Shown here: positions 31,513 to 38,612 of the stretch, piece after piece
How positions within the stretch are numbered: position 1 is the first letter of the stretch
Layout: the number at the start of each line of letters is the position of its first letter
Virus record (IMG/VR): IMGVR_UViG_3300009551_000020
Span: 1-52,798 of that record
DNA: 52,798 bases
Source of the DNA: a virus
Reading direction: 5' to 3' (one strand)
Made by a program: the position numbers and the translations under genes
The notes under the pieces: model-generated
The model's database searches: none
Told to the model about the DNA's origin: nothing
Seen by the model: only the letters and a program-made list of their open reading frames with translations

Positions 31513-33947
31513 AGACGTTCAAGGGTATTTTGTACGGCGTTGCAATCGCGATTGCGGTCTCGGCCGGCGCGGCGACGGTATACAACTATTTCCCGCCGCC
31601 GGGCATGACTTACAGCCCGACGGCCGGGTTCACCGTGGGAACTCCTACGGGCGGCGCACAAGGTGCGGGCACCATTAACGCGCAAGGTGTGTTCGTAAAT
31701 GGTTCGGCTGTATCAGTCAAGACCATCGCTAACCCCTCGGGAACTGTCGGGTTGACTGCGGTCAACGGTTCGACGGGAAACGTAATGGACGCCGGAAGCG
31801 CGCCCCCGCTTTCGCAATCTATAGCGCCAACATGGACGGGCGCACATATTTGGACGGGGGCGGGAACTCCTAACCTCGGCCCCATATTGATTGAAAACAA
31901 TTCGCCGACCTTTGGGTTGCAGGAAACCGACCAAGGTACCGACGGTAAGAACTGGCGAGTTAGTTCTAACGGCGGGTCGTACCTTGTCCAATTGTTAGAC
32001 GATGCTACGACGACCGTAAAGAACGCATTAAAGTTTGATCGCTCGGCGGCTGTTCTTACGAATATGACGTTCGGTAACGCAACCGATAATCCTACGTTCC
32101 AGTTTTCCGGGTCGGGTTCGGCATCGTTCAATGGCCCTATAAACGCCAACAGTTCAACGGGCGTAGCTCTTACAGTCAACGGCACCTCGGGTAATACGGC
32201 GCTTGTTGTCAACCCGCAATCCGCCGCAACGGGTATTGCTATCGTAGCGCCCACGGCTAACACGGCGTCCATTGCTTTACGCGGCAATAATAACGCCGGG
32301 TCGGCGGGCGGCGTTGTTTCGCAAGACGGCTCGAACAATGTACATCTTGCAAACCTCGGCGCGGCAGATATTGACCTCGATACCAACGGCTCAAACCGTA
32401 TAGCTATCAAGAGCACGGGCGGCGTACTCATTGGCTCGCCTACCGGGGGCGACAAGGGTGCAGGCACCATAAACGCGGTCGGTTTGTACGTCGGCGGCGT
32501 AGCCGTGGGAACCGGGGGCGGCACGCCGGGCGGGTCAAGCGGGCAGATTCAGTATAACAACGGCGGCGTGTTTGGCGGCGCAGGGTTAGTTTTCACTAGC
32601 CCCACGAGCTTTAGCTACAATACTGTGCCGTTTTTCACGGTTAACGGTACGACTAACACTTTCTCGTATGGGGGCTCGGGAGCGGGCGACGCGTTTCCGG
32701 TACTAGCTCGGTACAACGCAGGTTCGGGCGGCTCGGATACGATGTTTTACCATTCGCGTGGCGCGTCGGTTGGTACTAACACCATACTGCAAGCCAACGA
32801 CGAGACAGGTTCAATATCGTTCATGGGAAGCGACGGAACGGGTACACCCGTTCGTAACGCCCGAATCATAGGCTTAGTTGATGGCACGCCGTCGGCGGGT
32901 ACGAGTTACCCCGGTCGTATTGAGTTCTATACGGTGCCCGTAGGTAGCACGACTATCGCTAAAGCATTGACGATAGACAGTACGCAAACACTTACCGCAA
33001 CTCAAGGTATCAATGCCGGCGGAAGCATTGGAACCGTCAAGACCAATGCCGGCGGCGGCATTCAAGTTTCTGCGCAAAATAACGATGCAGCTTCTAACAA
33101 CAGTTTTGCGCAAGTATTATCGGCGAACTCGTCGCATTCGTTTCATCATCTGATTACAGGAACGGCGCAAACTACAGCGTTTATAACTAATGGGTTTGCT
33201 GGCGAAGGCGCATACGAATACACCGACGCGGGAGTACCTCTGTGTATAGGTTCGGCCGGCGCTTGCCGCATGAATATCAACACCAGCGGGGCTATAACCG
33301 TTAACGCGCCTTCGAGCGGCCCTGCGGTTTCTATAACCGGCGTTGCGGGGTCTACTGCACTTACGTTAGCGGCGGGCGGGGCCGGTCAAGACGTTTTACA
33401 AATTCGTAATACGGCCGGAAGTACCGCTTTCGGGCTGTATGTTCAAGCGGGTTCTAGCTCGTCGGATTACAACACCAATTGGACCAACAACAGCGGCGGC
33501 ACGACGTACATGCGGTTGTACGGCGACGGGGGTTTAACGGTAGGTAACAACCCAACGGGCGGCGACCAAGGGGCGGGAGTCGTCAACGTCTCCAGTGATT
33601 TACGCGTCAACAACGTCAGTGCGTGTTTATCAAACGGCGCTAACTGCGGCCCCGCCGGGCGAGTTACGTTGGCCTGGAGTGGTACATGCAACGGTTCGGG
33701 TTGTGTTAGCGGTGTTTCAAAAAACGTTTCTAGTGTCGTGCGAAACAGCGCAGGAAACTACACCGTCAACGAATCTAGCAGTATAGGAAGCTCGTCAGTA
33801 TGTACGGTAAGCACGTTCGGTTCGGTGAACTCCGGGTTGTTCATGCATATGTCGTCTGTGCTTGCTTCTACGGTAAATGTTCTATCGGTTAATAGTTCGG
33901 GCACGCAAACCGACGTTTTAGGTTTTTCGATCATATGCATGTCGTAA
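31509..33947 (+). CDS. Long tail fibre/spike with N-terminal hydrophobic signal-like segment
   Basis: An 812-residue Gly/Ser/Thr/Asn-rich beta-structured protein. The unit PTGGxxGAGTINAxGxxVxG occurs at three places (about residues 44-62, 312-330 and 680-700), dividing the shaft. The start is unusual: MKTFKGILYGVAIAIAVSAG followed by AATVYNYF looks like a signal peptide or membrane anchor, which fibres made in the cytoplasm do not need. The C-terminal region has several cysteines (CNGSGCVSGV, SSVCTVS). It is the last tail gene, and codon use is more AT-rich toward its 3-prime end. Confidence 0.7.
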   Translation: MKTFKGILYGVAIAIAVSAGAATVYNYFPPPGMTYSPTAGFTVGTPTGGAQGAGTINAQGVFVNGSAVSVKTIANPSGTVGLTAVNGSTGNVMDAGSAPPLSQSIAPTWTGAHIWTGAGTPNLGPILIENNSPTFGLQETDQGTDGKNWRVSSNGGSYLVQLLDDATTTVKNALKFDRSAAVLTNMTFGNATDNPTFQFSGSGSASFNGPINANSSTGVALTVNGTSGNTALVVNPQSAATGIAIVAPTANTASIALRGNNNAGSAGGVVSQDGSNNVHLANLGAADIDLDTNGSNRIAIKSTGGVLIGSPTGGDKGAGTINAVGLYVGGVAVGTGGGTPGGSSGQIQYNNGGVFGGAGLVFTSPTSFSYNTVPFFTVNGTTNTFSYGGSGAGDAFPVLARYNAGSGGSDTMFYHSRGASVGTNTILQANDETGSISFMGSDGTGTPVRNARIIGLVDGTPSAGTSYPGRIEFYTVPVGSTTIAKALTIDSTQTLTATQGINAGGSIGTVKTNAGGGIQVSAQNNDAASNNSFAQVLSANSSHSFHHLITGTAQTTAFITNGFAGEGAYEYTDAGVPLCIGSAGACRMNINTSGAITVNAPSSGPAVSITGVAGSTALTLAAGGAGQDVLQIRNTAGSTAFGLYVQAGSSSSDYNTNWTNNSGGTTYMRLYGDGGLTVGNNPTGGDQGAGVVNVSSDLRVNNVSACLSNGANCGPAGRVTLAWSGTCNGSGCVSGVSKNVSSVVRNSAGNYTVNESSSIGSSSVCTVSTFGSVNSGLFMHMSSVLASTVNVLSVNSSGTQTDVLGFSIICMS

Positions 33948-33961
33948 CCGGGCACGCTAAC

Positions 33962-34222
33962 ATGAGCACGGAAATAGAGGGTCAAATGGGGTTGGATGAA
34001 ACAAGCCGCGCTATTGGAAGGCTCGAAGCGGCTCAGGAAGCGACCAAAACAGACGTTGCGACGTTGAAAGAGCGCACCGAACGGATGGACGCAAAGTTAG
34101 ATAAATTACTCGCGAGGTCTGACAAAGTACGTTGGACCGTAAAACATTGGGTTGCGCTTGTAGCCTCGGGTAGCGTGGGCGGGGGCGGCTTCGCTCACCT
34201 CTTACGGAAGCTCATCGAATGA
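33962..34222 (+). CDS. Small coiled-coil membrane protein, holin/hemolysin-XhlA-like candidate
   Basis: An 86-residue protein from ATG 33962. Residues 10-55 form a heptad-rich helix (RAIGRLEAAQEATKTDVATL, then KERTERMDAKLDKLLARSDK). A weakly hydrophobic C-terminal segment (WVALVASGSVGGGGFAHLL) ends LRKLIE. This layout resembles XhlA-type lysis accessory proteins. It overlaps the endolysin start by four bases, so a lysis role is likely. Confidence 0.58.
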   Translation: MSTEIEGQMGLDETSRAIGRLEAAQEATKTDVATLKERTERMDAKLDKLLARSDKVRWTVKHWVALVASGSVGGGGFAHLLRKLIE

Positions 34223-34740
34223 CGCGCGACGGTGCAATAGCGTTACAGATACGCCTCGAAGGTGGGTACGCCAACGTGAAAGGCGACCCCGGCGGCCGAA
34301 CGAAATACGGTATCACTCAAGCGACCTTGACTAACTACCGAGTTAAGAACCCCGAGCTTCCGCCCGATGTAGCGGACCTAACACCCGAGCAAGCGACGGA
34401 AATATACCGCACGGTTGATTGGGACGTTATGCACTGCGACGACCTTCCGCCCGCGCTCGCGGCGCTCATGTTGAACTCGGCAGTCAACCAAGGCGAGCCC
34501 ACGTCGGTTGCCCTCTTGCAAGAGTGCGTGAAGGTGCCCGTTGACTTCCGTATGGGGCCGCAAACACTCGCCGCCGTCAAGGCGTGGCGCTCGCCCTACA
34601 TGCCCGAACAGTCGCTCGCCGAGGAATTCGCCGCCCACGTGGGCGTCAAGTACGCCTCGTTGTACGCGAAAGAGGGACAATTCGAGCTTGGTTGGCTTCG
34701 GCGGCTGTTTCGGGTATACACTCTCGCCGTTTCCTCTTAA
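34219..34740 (+). CDS. Endolysin, glycoside hydrolase 108 family
   Basis: A 173-residue peptidoglycan hydrolase. The GH108 signature is present: LEGGYANVKGDPGGRTKYGI with catalytic Glu14, then LTPEQATEIYRTVDWDVMHC and LNSAVNQGEPTSVALLQECV, followed by the small peptidoglycan-binding-like C-terminal part (RMGPQTLAAVKAW). No export signal is visible, so release should need a holin. It overlaps the upstream membrane protein (ATGA), forming a lysis cassette. Confidence 0.88.
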   Translation: MTRDGAIALQIRLEGGYANVKGDPGGRTKYGITQATLTNYRVKNPELPPDVADLTPEQATEIYRTVDWDVMHCDDLPPALAALMLNSAVNQGEPTSVALLQECVKVPVDFRMGPQTLAAVKAWRSPYMPEQSLAEEFAAHVGVKYASLYAKEGQFELGWLRRLFRVYTLAVSS

Positions 34741-34760
34741 ATCGCACAGGAGTTCGCACT

Positions 34761-35432
34761 ATGCTTTCATGGCTCAAGTCGGCGTCGTCTTCGTACCTCG
34801 CTCACCTTACCGGCTACCTCGTTGCGGGCGCGACCATCGTGTCGGGCATCAACCCGAAGGTTCTACCCCCGCAGTACGCTTTCCTTACCGCCCTTGCTGG
34901 CGTCATTGTGAACGCCGGGCATCATGGCTACACCGTTGCGAACGCTTCGCCCGTGGCGAAAGCGGCCCTCGACGCGGCAGTCAAGGCGGCTGTTGACGCG
35001 GCCACGGCTGCGGTTAAAGTTGCCCCGGTCTTGGCCGTTCTCATGCTCGTGCCGTTCTTGCACGGTTGCGCCTCGGTAACGGGTTGGTTCAACTCGCCGT
35101 CGGCTCAGCCGGTCATCGTCGCCGCTGTCGATGTGGCTGTCGCTACTGCCGAACAGAAAGGCGTAAGCGCGACTCAGATTAATGACATTGCCAAGCAAGC
35201 TCTCGTAGCGAATCAGTCTACGAGCGCAACCCTTGCGACCGTGGCGGCCGTCGTCAATCAGCAGCTTGCCAAGCTCAATTTGCCGGCCGGCGACCTCGCC
35301 GCCGCGCAGATTCTTGAAGTTGCCCTCGCCGCCGAGATACAGTCGCGTATAGGCACGAACGCCGACCTCGCCGCAGCCCGAGCGGCCGTTGCCGACGTGT
35401 TGAACGCAGTTATCGAAGCGACCGGAGGTTAA
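34761..35432 (+). CDS. Lysis-module membrane protein with internal lipobox, holin/spanin candidate
   Basis: A 223-residue protein with CAGGAG before ATG 34761. The first 70 residues have two hydrophobic segments (LAHLTGYLVAGATIVSGI and YAFLTALAGVIVNAG), which could form a holin. A third hydrophobic stretch, PVLAVLMLVPFLHGCAS, ends in LHGC, a good lipobox, followed by 130 Ala-rich helical residues. One possibility is an inner-membrane part fused to an outer-membrane lipoprotein part, as in a spanin. Another is a second, internal start (GTG/ATG near residue 99) giving a separate lipoprotein. No other spanin pair is visible. Confidence 0.5.
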   Translation: MLSWLKSASSSYLAHLTGYLVAGATIVSGINPKVLPPQYAFLTALAGVIVNAGHHGYTVANASPVAKAALDAAVKAAVDAATAAVKVAPVLAVLMLVPFLHGCASVTGWFNSPSAQPVIVAAVDVAVATAEQKGVSATQINDIAKQALVANQSTSATLATVAAVVNQQLAKLNLPAGDLAAAQILEVALAAEIQSRIGTNADLAAARAAVADVLNAVIEATGG

Positions 35433-35435
35433 AGC

Positions 35436-35828
35436 GTGCGTCGATTCTTACCGGGCTTGCTGGCGGCCCTAATCGCCAGCGTAGCGACGGCGGCCCCGAC
35501 GTGTGTCGTGGGGTCCAATACTCAGCCGCCAACGGCCGTCGTGTCGTTCGTAGCTCCGACGCTTCAGTCGGACGGTACGCCCTTCCCGGCGGGCACTGTG
35601 CTGACGTACAACCTGTACCAAGGCACCGCCAGCGGGGCCGAAATCAAGGTCGCCTCGGGGCTCGGGCCGAACTCGCCTATCACGGTGTCGAGCGGCCTTA
35701 CGAGCGGCCAAACGGTCTATTGGTACTTGACCGCTGTCGATACCGGGGGCGAGGGGCTACCGAGCAACGAAGCCTGTAAGGTCTTTCCGGCCGCCGTGCC
35801 GGGCACCTTCGTCATTACCATCAAGTAA
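35436..35828 (+). CDS. Secreted FN3-like protein
   Basis: A 130-residue protein with a GTG start. A clear signal peptide (MRRFLPGLLAALIASVATAA, cleavage likely after the last Ala) is followed by a single beta-sandwich with fibronectin-III character: PPTAVVSFVAPTLQSDGTPF, LTYNLYQGTASGAEIKVA, then SGLTSGQTVYWYLTAVDTGG. Two cysteines could pair. Exported single-domain phage proteins can act in superinfection exclusion or bind the host surface; the role here is unknown. Its stop overlaps the next start. Confidence 0.62.
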   Translation: MRRFLPGLLAALIASVATAAPTCVVGSNTQPPTAVVSFVAPTLQSDGTPFPAGTVLTYNLYQGTASGAEIKVASGLGPNSPITVSSGLTSGQTVYWYLTAVDTGGEGLPSNEACKVFPAAVPGTFVITIK

Positions 35829-36283
35829 TGTTCAAGACCGCTCTTACGCTCCGTGCCGACCCGAGGGCCGACCTTTGGGTCGTCACGGAGCCTCTAATTT
35901 GGGACGACCAGAAGTACGGGACTCTTACCCTATGCCCGGTCGGATTCGTTACAGACCTCGCCTCGACCCCGCTACACGTCGATGACAACGGCCCGAGCCG
36001 TCGGCCCGCCGCCGGTCACGACGCCGGCTACAAGCTCTTACGGCGTTGGGGGAAAGACTTTTGGGACAACTTCTTGCGCGACGCCATTCTAGCCGAGGGC
36101 GGCGGGCGTTTCCGCGCCGAGGTCTACTATCGCGCTGTACTCTGGTTTGGCCGCTCGGCGTGGGAGTCTGACGGCAAACCCGTCTCGGCGGCAGACTTCG
36201 ACACTATCGCGAACTTCGAGGCGTGGCGGGCTTCTAAATTCGTCGGGGCCAGTCTTGCCCAACCCGGATTTAACTTAAGGTAA
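35828..36283 (+). CDS. DUF1353 protein
   Basis: A 151-residue protein starting in a TAATG overlap. The DUF1353 pattern is clear: CPVGFVTDLASTPLHV, then RRPAAGHDAGYKLL and RDAILAEGGGRFRAEVYYRA. The conserved D-A-S and H-D residues suggest a metal-binding or hydrolase-like fold, but the family function is not established. It commonly lies near phage lysis genes and is the last gene of the late operon here. Confidence 0.75.
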   Translation: MFKTALTLRADPRADLWVVTEPLIWDDQKYGTLTLCPVGFVTDLASTPLHVDDNGPSRRPAAGHDAGYKLLRRWGKDFWDNFLRDAILAEGGGRFRAEVYYRAVLWFGRSAWESDGKPVSAADFDTIANFEAWRASKFVGASLAQPGFNLR

Positions 36284-36391
36284 TTAGTCTTGACTTGGCG
36301 AGGCGAGTCGCGAGAGTTCGCCGGTACTAGGTAGGCTAGGAAACCATCCGGCTACTAAGCTGTTGACCCGCCCCGACAAGGCTATCTCAAA
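36284..36391. other. Convergent intergenic gap
   Basis: About 108 bases between the end of the late operon and the convergent small secreted gene. I see no ORF of note and only weak short hairpins (for example GGCGA/TCGCC around 36318-36342), without a T-run. Confidence 0.5.
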
Positions 36392-36589
36392 CTAGACAAA
36401 ACAGAACTGACCGAACGGGCCGAGGATGAGGCAATACGGCTTCACCGTGCCGGCGCTCCCGCTCCCGCTGATACCCTGCGGAGCCGGGCTACCGCCCCCG
36501 CTGATACCCGAGGGCGTCGCGTTCCCGGCGGAACAAACACCCGTAACGCATGCGGCGGCGGCCAAAACAATCAACTTACCTTTCAACAT
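36392..36589 (-). CDS. Small secreted protein
   Basis: A 65-residue protein from ATG 36589 with GGAG five bases upstream. A signal peptide (LKGKLIVLAAAACVTGVCSA) is followed by a Gly/Ser/Pro-rich mature part with the repeat GISGGGSPAPQ/GISGSGSAG and two cysteines near the end (YCLILGPFGQFCFV). It is convergent with the late operon and separated from the helicase gene by a terminator, so it is its own unit. Function unknown; secretion suggests an envelope role. Confidence 0.6.
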   Translation of the reverse strand: MLKGKLIVLAAAACVTGVCSAGNATPSGISGGGSPAPQGISGSGSAGTVKPYCLILGPFGQFCFV

Positions 36590-36619
36590 AAATACTCCAT
36601 TGGTTGCTCGTGCTCGTTG

Positions 36620-36656
36620 AAAAGGCGGCTTGCAACACGAGCATTGCAAGCCGCCT
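36620..36656 (-). terminator. Intrinsic terminator after the helicase gene
   Basis: The arms AGGCGGCTTGCAA (36623-36635) and TTGCAAGCCGCCT (36644-36656) form a perfect 13-bp stem with an eight-base loop. On the minus strand it is followed by TTTT. It lies 15 bases after the helicase stop and ends the replication operon. Confidence 0.88.
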
Positions 36657-36670
36657 ATGATCCTACCCTA

Positions 36671-38281
36671 TTATGCCGCAGCCTCGACAGGCTCGGCCTT
36701 GCCAATCTTCACCTTGACGCGTTCCTCGAACATCACGAGTTCGGCCTTGGCGCGGGTCGCCGCGACGTAGCACAGGTTACGCTCTTGCTGTTTCTGCCAC
36801 GGCTGACGCGCCCACGAGGCCGGGCACGCTGAGGCGTTGAGCCACCAAACGCGGTCGGCTTCAAGACCCTTCGACTTGTGAATCGTCGCCAGTGTCACGC
36901 CCGAGCGCCGGTCGTTAAAGAGGTCGTCGATAACCTGCAAGAGCGCGGGAATGGTGCGCTCGGTTTCGGGCAACCCCTCAATCAAACACATAACCGAATC
37001 CGTCTTGTCTTTCACGGCCTCGGCCTTGGCCTCGGAACCCTTCGCGATGTACTTCTGATATTCGCGCTCGGTGAAGGCTTCGAGCTTGGCGACCAACGCG
37101 TCGATGCCCTTCGCGTTCATCTTCTTAACCAACGCTTTCAACCCTTCGCCGATATCCTTCCCCATGACTCGGGCCGGGATGCGAGCGCGTAGGAACTGGT
37201 ACGCCAACGCAATCAACGGGCGCGAGGTGCGACACACCACGAGGTCGGAGCCTACGAAGTCTTCATGTTTCCAAGACTGGTCGAGGTTCTTGACGATGCC
37301 CTCGACCGCGCCGGGGGCGGCTTCGATATCCGTGCCCCATTGCTTGGCATACTCAACAATCGAAGTAGCGCAACGGTACGTCACGGTGAGCGGCAGTTCG
37401 ACCGCGCCGAACTCTTGGGCAATCATGTCCATCGAGTTAGAGTCGGCACCGCGAAAGCCGTAGATAGCCTGTGCGGGGTCGCCCACGGCGATAAGCCGCG
37501 AATTCGGCTTCATGATTTTGCGGAGTATGGCGCGCTGAATCGCGTTGGTGTCTTGCGCCTCATCGACAAACACATAGTCGAACTTGGGAAGGCTGATGTT
37601 GTCTTTTACCGCGAAGTACAAGAGGTCGTCGAAGTCGAGCAACGCGGAACGGTTCGACCATTCCAAAAGCTGCATTGCGAGTTCGATACCGCGCTCGACC
37701 GTGGCAGCCTCGTTGTCGAGTTCGAGGTCGTGGTATTCGACGAGCCCTTGCCACACCTCGGGAATGTTCTGACACAAGCAACCTACGCCCGAGTTGCGCG
37801 CAAGGCCGACCAACCGAACGATGAAGTTCCCGTACATTTGTGAGTCGCGCTTGCTCATGTAGTTAAGGGCGGCGCTACGTACGATGCGAAGATTGCGCGC
37901 GGCAATTTCGGCGTCAGTCGCGGCCCCGTCGGACGGATATCCTACGGCGAACTTGCCAAGGTTTTCTTCGTTGTTCACCGCGTCAGTAATCAAAAGGCGC
38001 AGCTTGTTCGACTCGACGTTATTGCAACCCTTGGCGCGGGTCACGGGCGAGAACGTCAACGAGTGAAACGTGCGGCCGTTTATGCCCCGGCCCTTGAGTT
38101 CGTCGGCAATCGACTTGTTGAAGGCTAGGAAGATGTGCGACCCCGTGGGAATTCGCTTGACCATCTCGACGCCCGTCGTAGTCTTGCCCGAGCCGGCTAC
38201 GGCTTTGACAATGGCGTTACCGCGACCGTTCGCGATGAAGTCGAAACAAGTGTTCTGGTAGGGGGACCATGCGCGCGTCAT
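36671..38281 (-). CDS. UvrD/Rep-type SF1 DNA helicase
   Basis: A 536-residue 3-prime to 5-prime helicase candidate for phage DNA replication or recombination. Motif I AVAGSGKTTTG lies near residue 30, Ia IFLAFNKSIADELKG, II FVDEAQDTNAIQ, III AVGDPAQAIYGFRG, IV YRCATSIVEYA, V ATIHKSKGLEADRVWW and VI NLCYVAATRAKAELVMF, so it is complete. The start ATG 38281 follows an ACGGAG site, and promoter P3 lies 50 bases upstream. The reading frame extends further upstream but crosses P3. It is the last gene of this operon before a strong terminator. Confidence 0.92.
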   Translation of the reverse strand: MTRAWSPYQNTCFDFIANGRGNAIVKAVAGSGKTTTGVEMVKRIPTGSHIFLAFNKSIADELKGRGINGRTFHSLTFSPVTRAKGCNNVESNKLRLLITDAVNNEENLGKFAVGYPSDGAATDAEIAARNLRIVRSAALNYMSKRDSQMYGNFIVRLVGLARNSGVGCLCQNIPEVWQGLVEYHDLELDNEAATVERGIELAMQLLEWSNRSALLDFDDLLYFAVKDNISLPKFDYVFVDEAQDTNAIQRAILRKIMKPNSRLIAVGDPAQAIYGFRGADSNSMDMIAQEFGAVELPLTVTYRCATSIVEYAKQWGTDIEAAPGAVEGIVKNLDQSWKHEDFVGSDLVVCRTSRPLIALAYQFLRARIPARVMGKDIGEGLKALVKKMNAKGIDALVAKLEAFTEREYQKYIAKGSEAKAEAVKDKTDSVMCLIEGLPETERTIPALLQVIDDLFNDRRSGVTLATIHKSKGLEADRVWWLNASACPASWARQPWQKQQERNLCYVAATRAKAELVMFEERVKVKIGKAEPVEAAA

Positions 38282-38330
38282 TGTCGTTGCTCCGTTAACC
38301 GTTAGTGGCCGGTCGCTTGACCGTGAGCGC

Positions 38331-38377
38331 ATTATACTGACGCTTCGGTCAGTCGTCGAGACCCCCGTCACACTTTT
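38331..38377 (-). promoter_or_regulatory. Promoter P3 with operator (conserved cassette)
   Basis: Minus-strand cassette: AAAGTGTGACG (38366-38376), a 12-base spacer, ACTGAC-N6-GTCAGT (38336-38353) and TATAAT (38331-38336). It drives the helicase. The distal element falls within the last codons of the small gene at 38349-38612, yet spacing and sequence match P1 and P2, whose distal elements are non-coding. Confidence 0.75.
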
Positions 38378-38612
38378 GCATCTTGCCGGCGGGTATTTGA
38401 TGCCAGCGACGCCAGAAACACCCGCCGGCCTCGATGCACCGCCAAGGGCCGACGCAACGCACCTCGAAGCCTTTACCGCAGTACATGCCGTCGGTAGCGA
38501 CCACGGTACAGGGTAGCCCGTTCTTGCGTTCCTCGACAAGCCGGGCGCGGCTGTCAGCGTCGCTAATTGGGGCCGGCGTTGTTACGCCCTCGGGGTTATT
38601 CCCATTTTCCAT
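38349..38612 (-). CDS. Small Cys-containing protein
   Basis: An 87-residue protein whose ATG (38612) lies within the last codons of the DNA polymerase gene, a 17-base overlap. Five cysteines occur in the second half (PCTVVATDGMYCGKGFEVRC and WRCIEAGGCFWRRW), suggesting a small metal-binding or disulphide-rich domain. Its last codons overlap the P3 promoter cassette. Function unknown. Confidence 0.6.
   Translation of the reverse strand: MENGNNPEGVTTPAPISDADSRARLVEERKNGLPCTVVATDGMYCGKGFEVRCVGPWRCIEAGGCFWRRWHQIPAGKMQKCDGGLDD

Noticed and set aside
36405-36420. An operator-like GTTCGGTCAGTTC on the minus strand
   Set aside because: It is coding sequence for the FGQFC end of the small secreted protein and lacks the second palindrome arm at the required spacing.
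38282-38539. N-terminal extension of the UvrD-type helicase frame
   Set aside because: The extension runs back through promoter P3 and overlaps the small Cys-containing gene; ATG 38281 has a good ribosome site and motif I follows at the normal distance.
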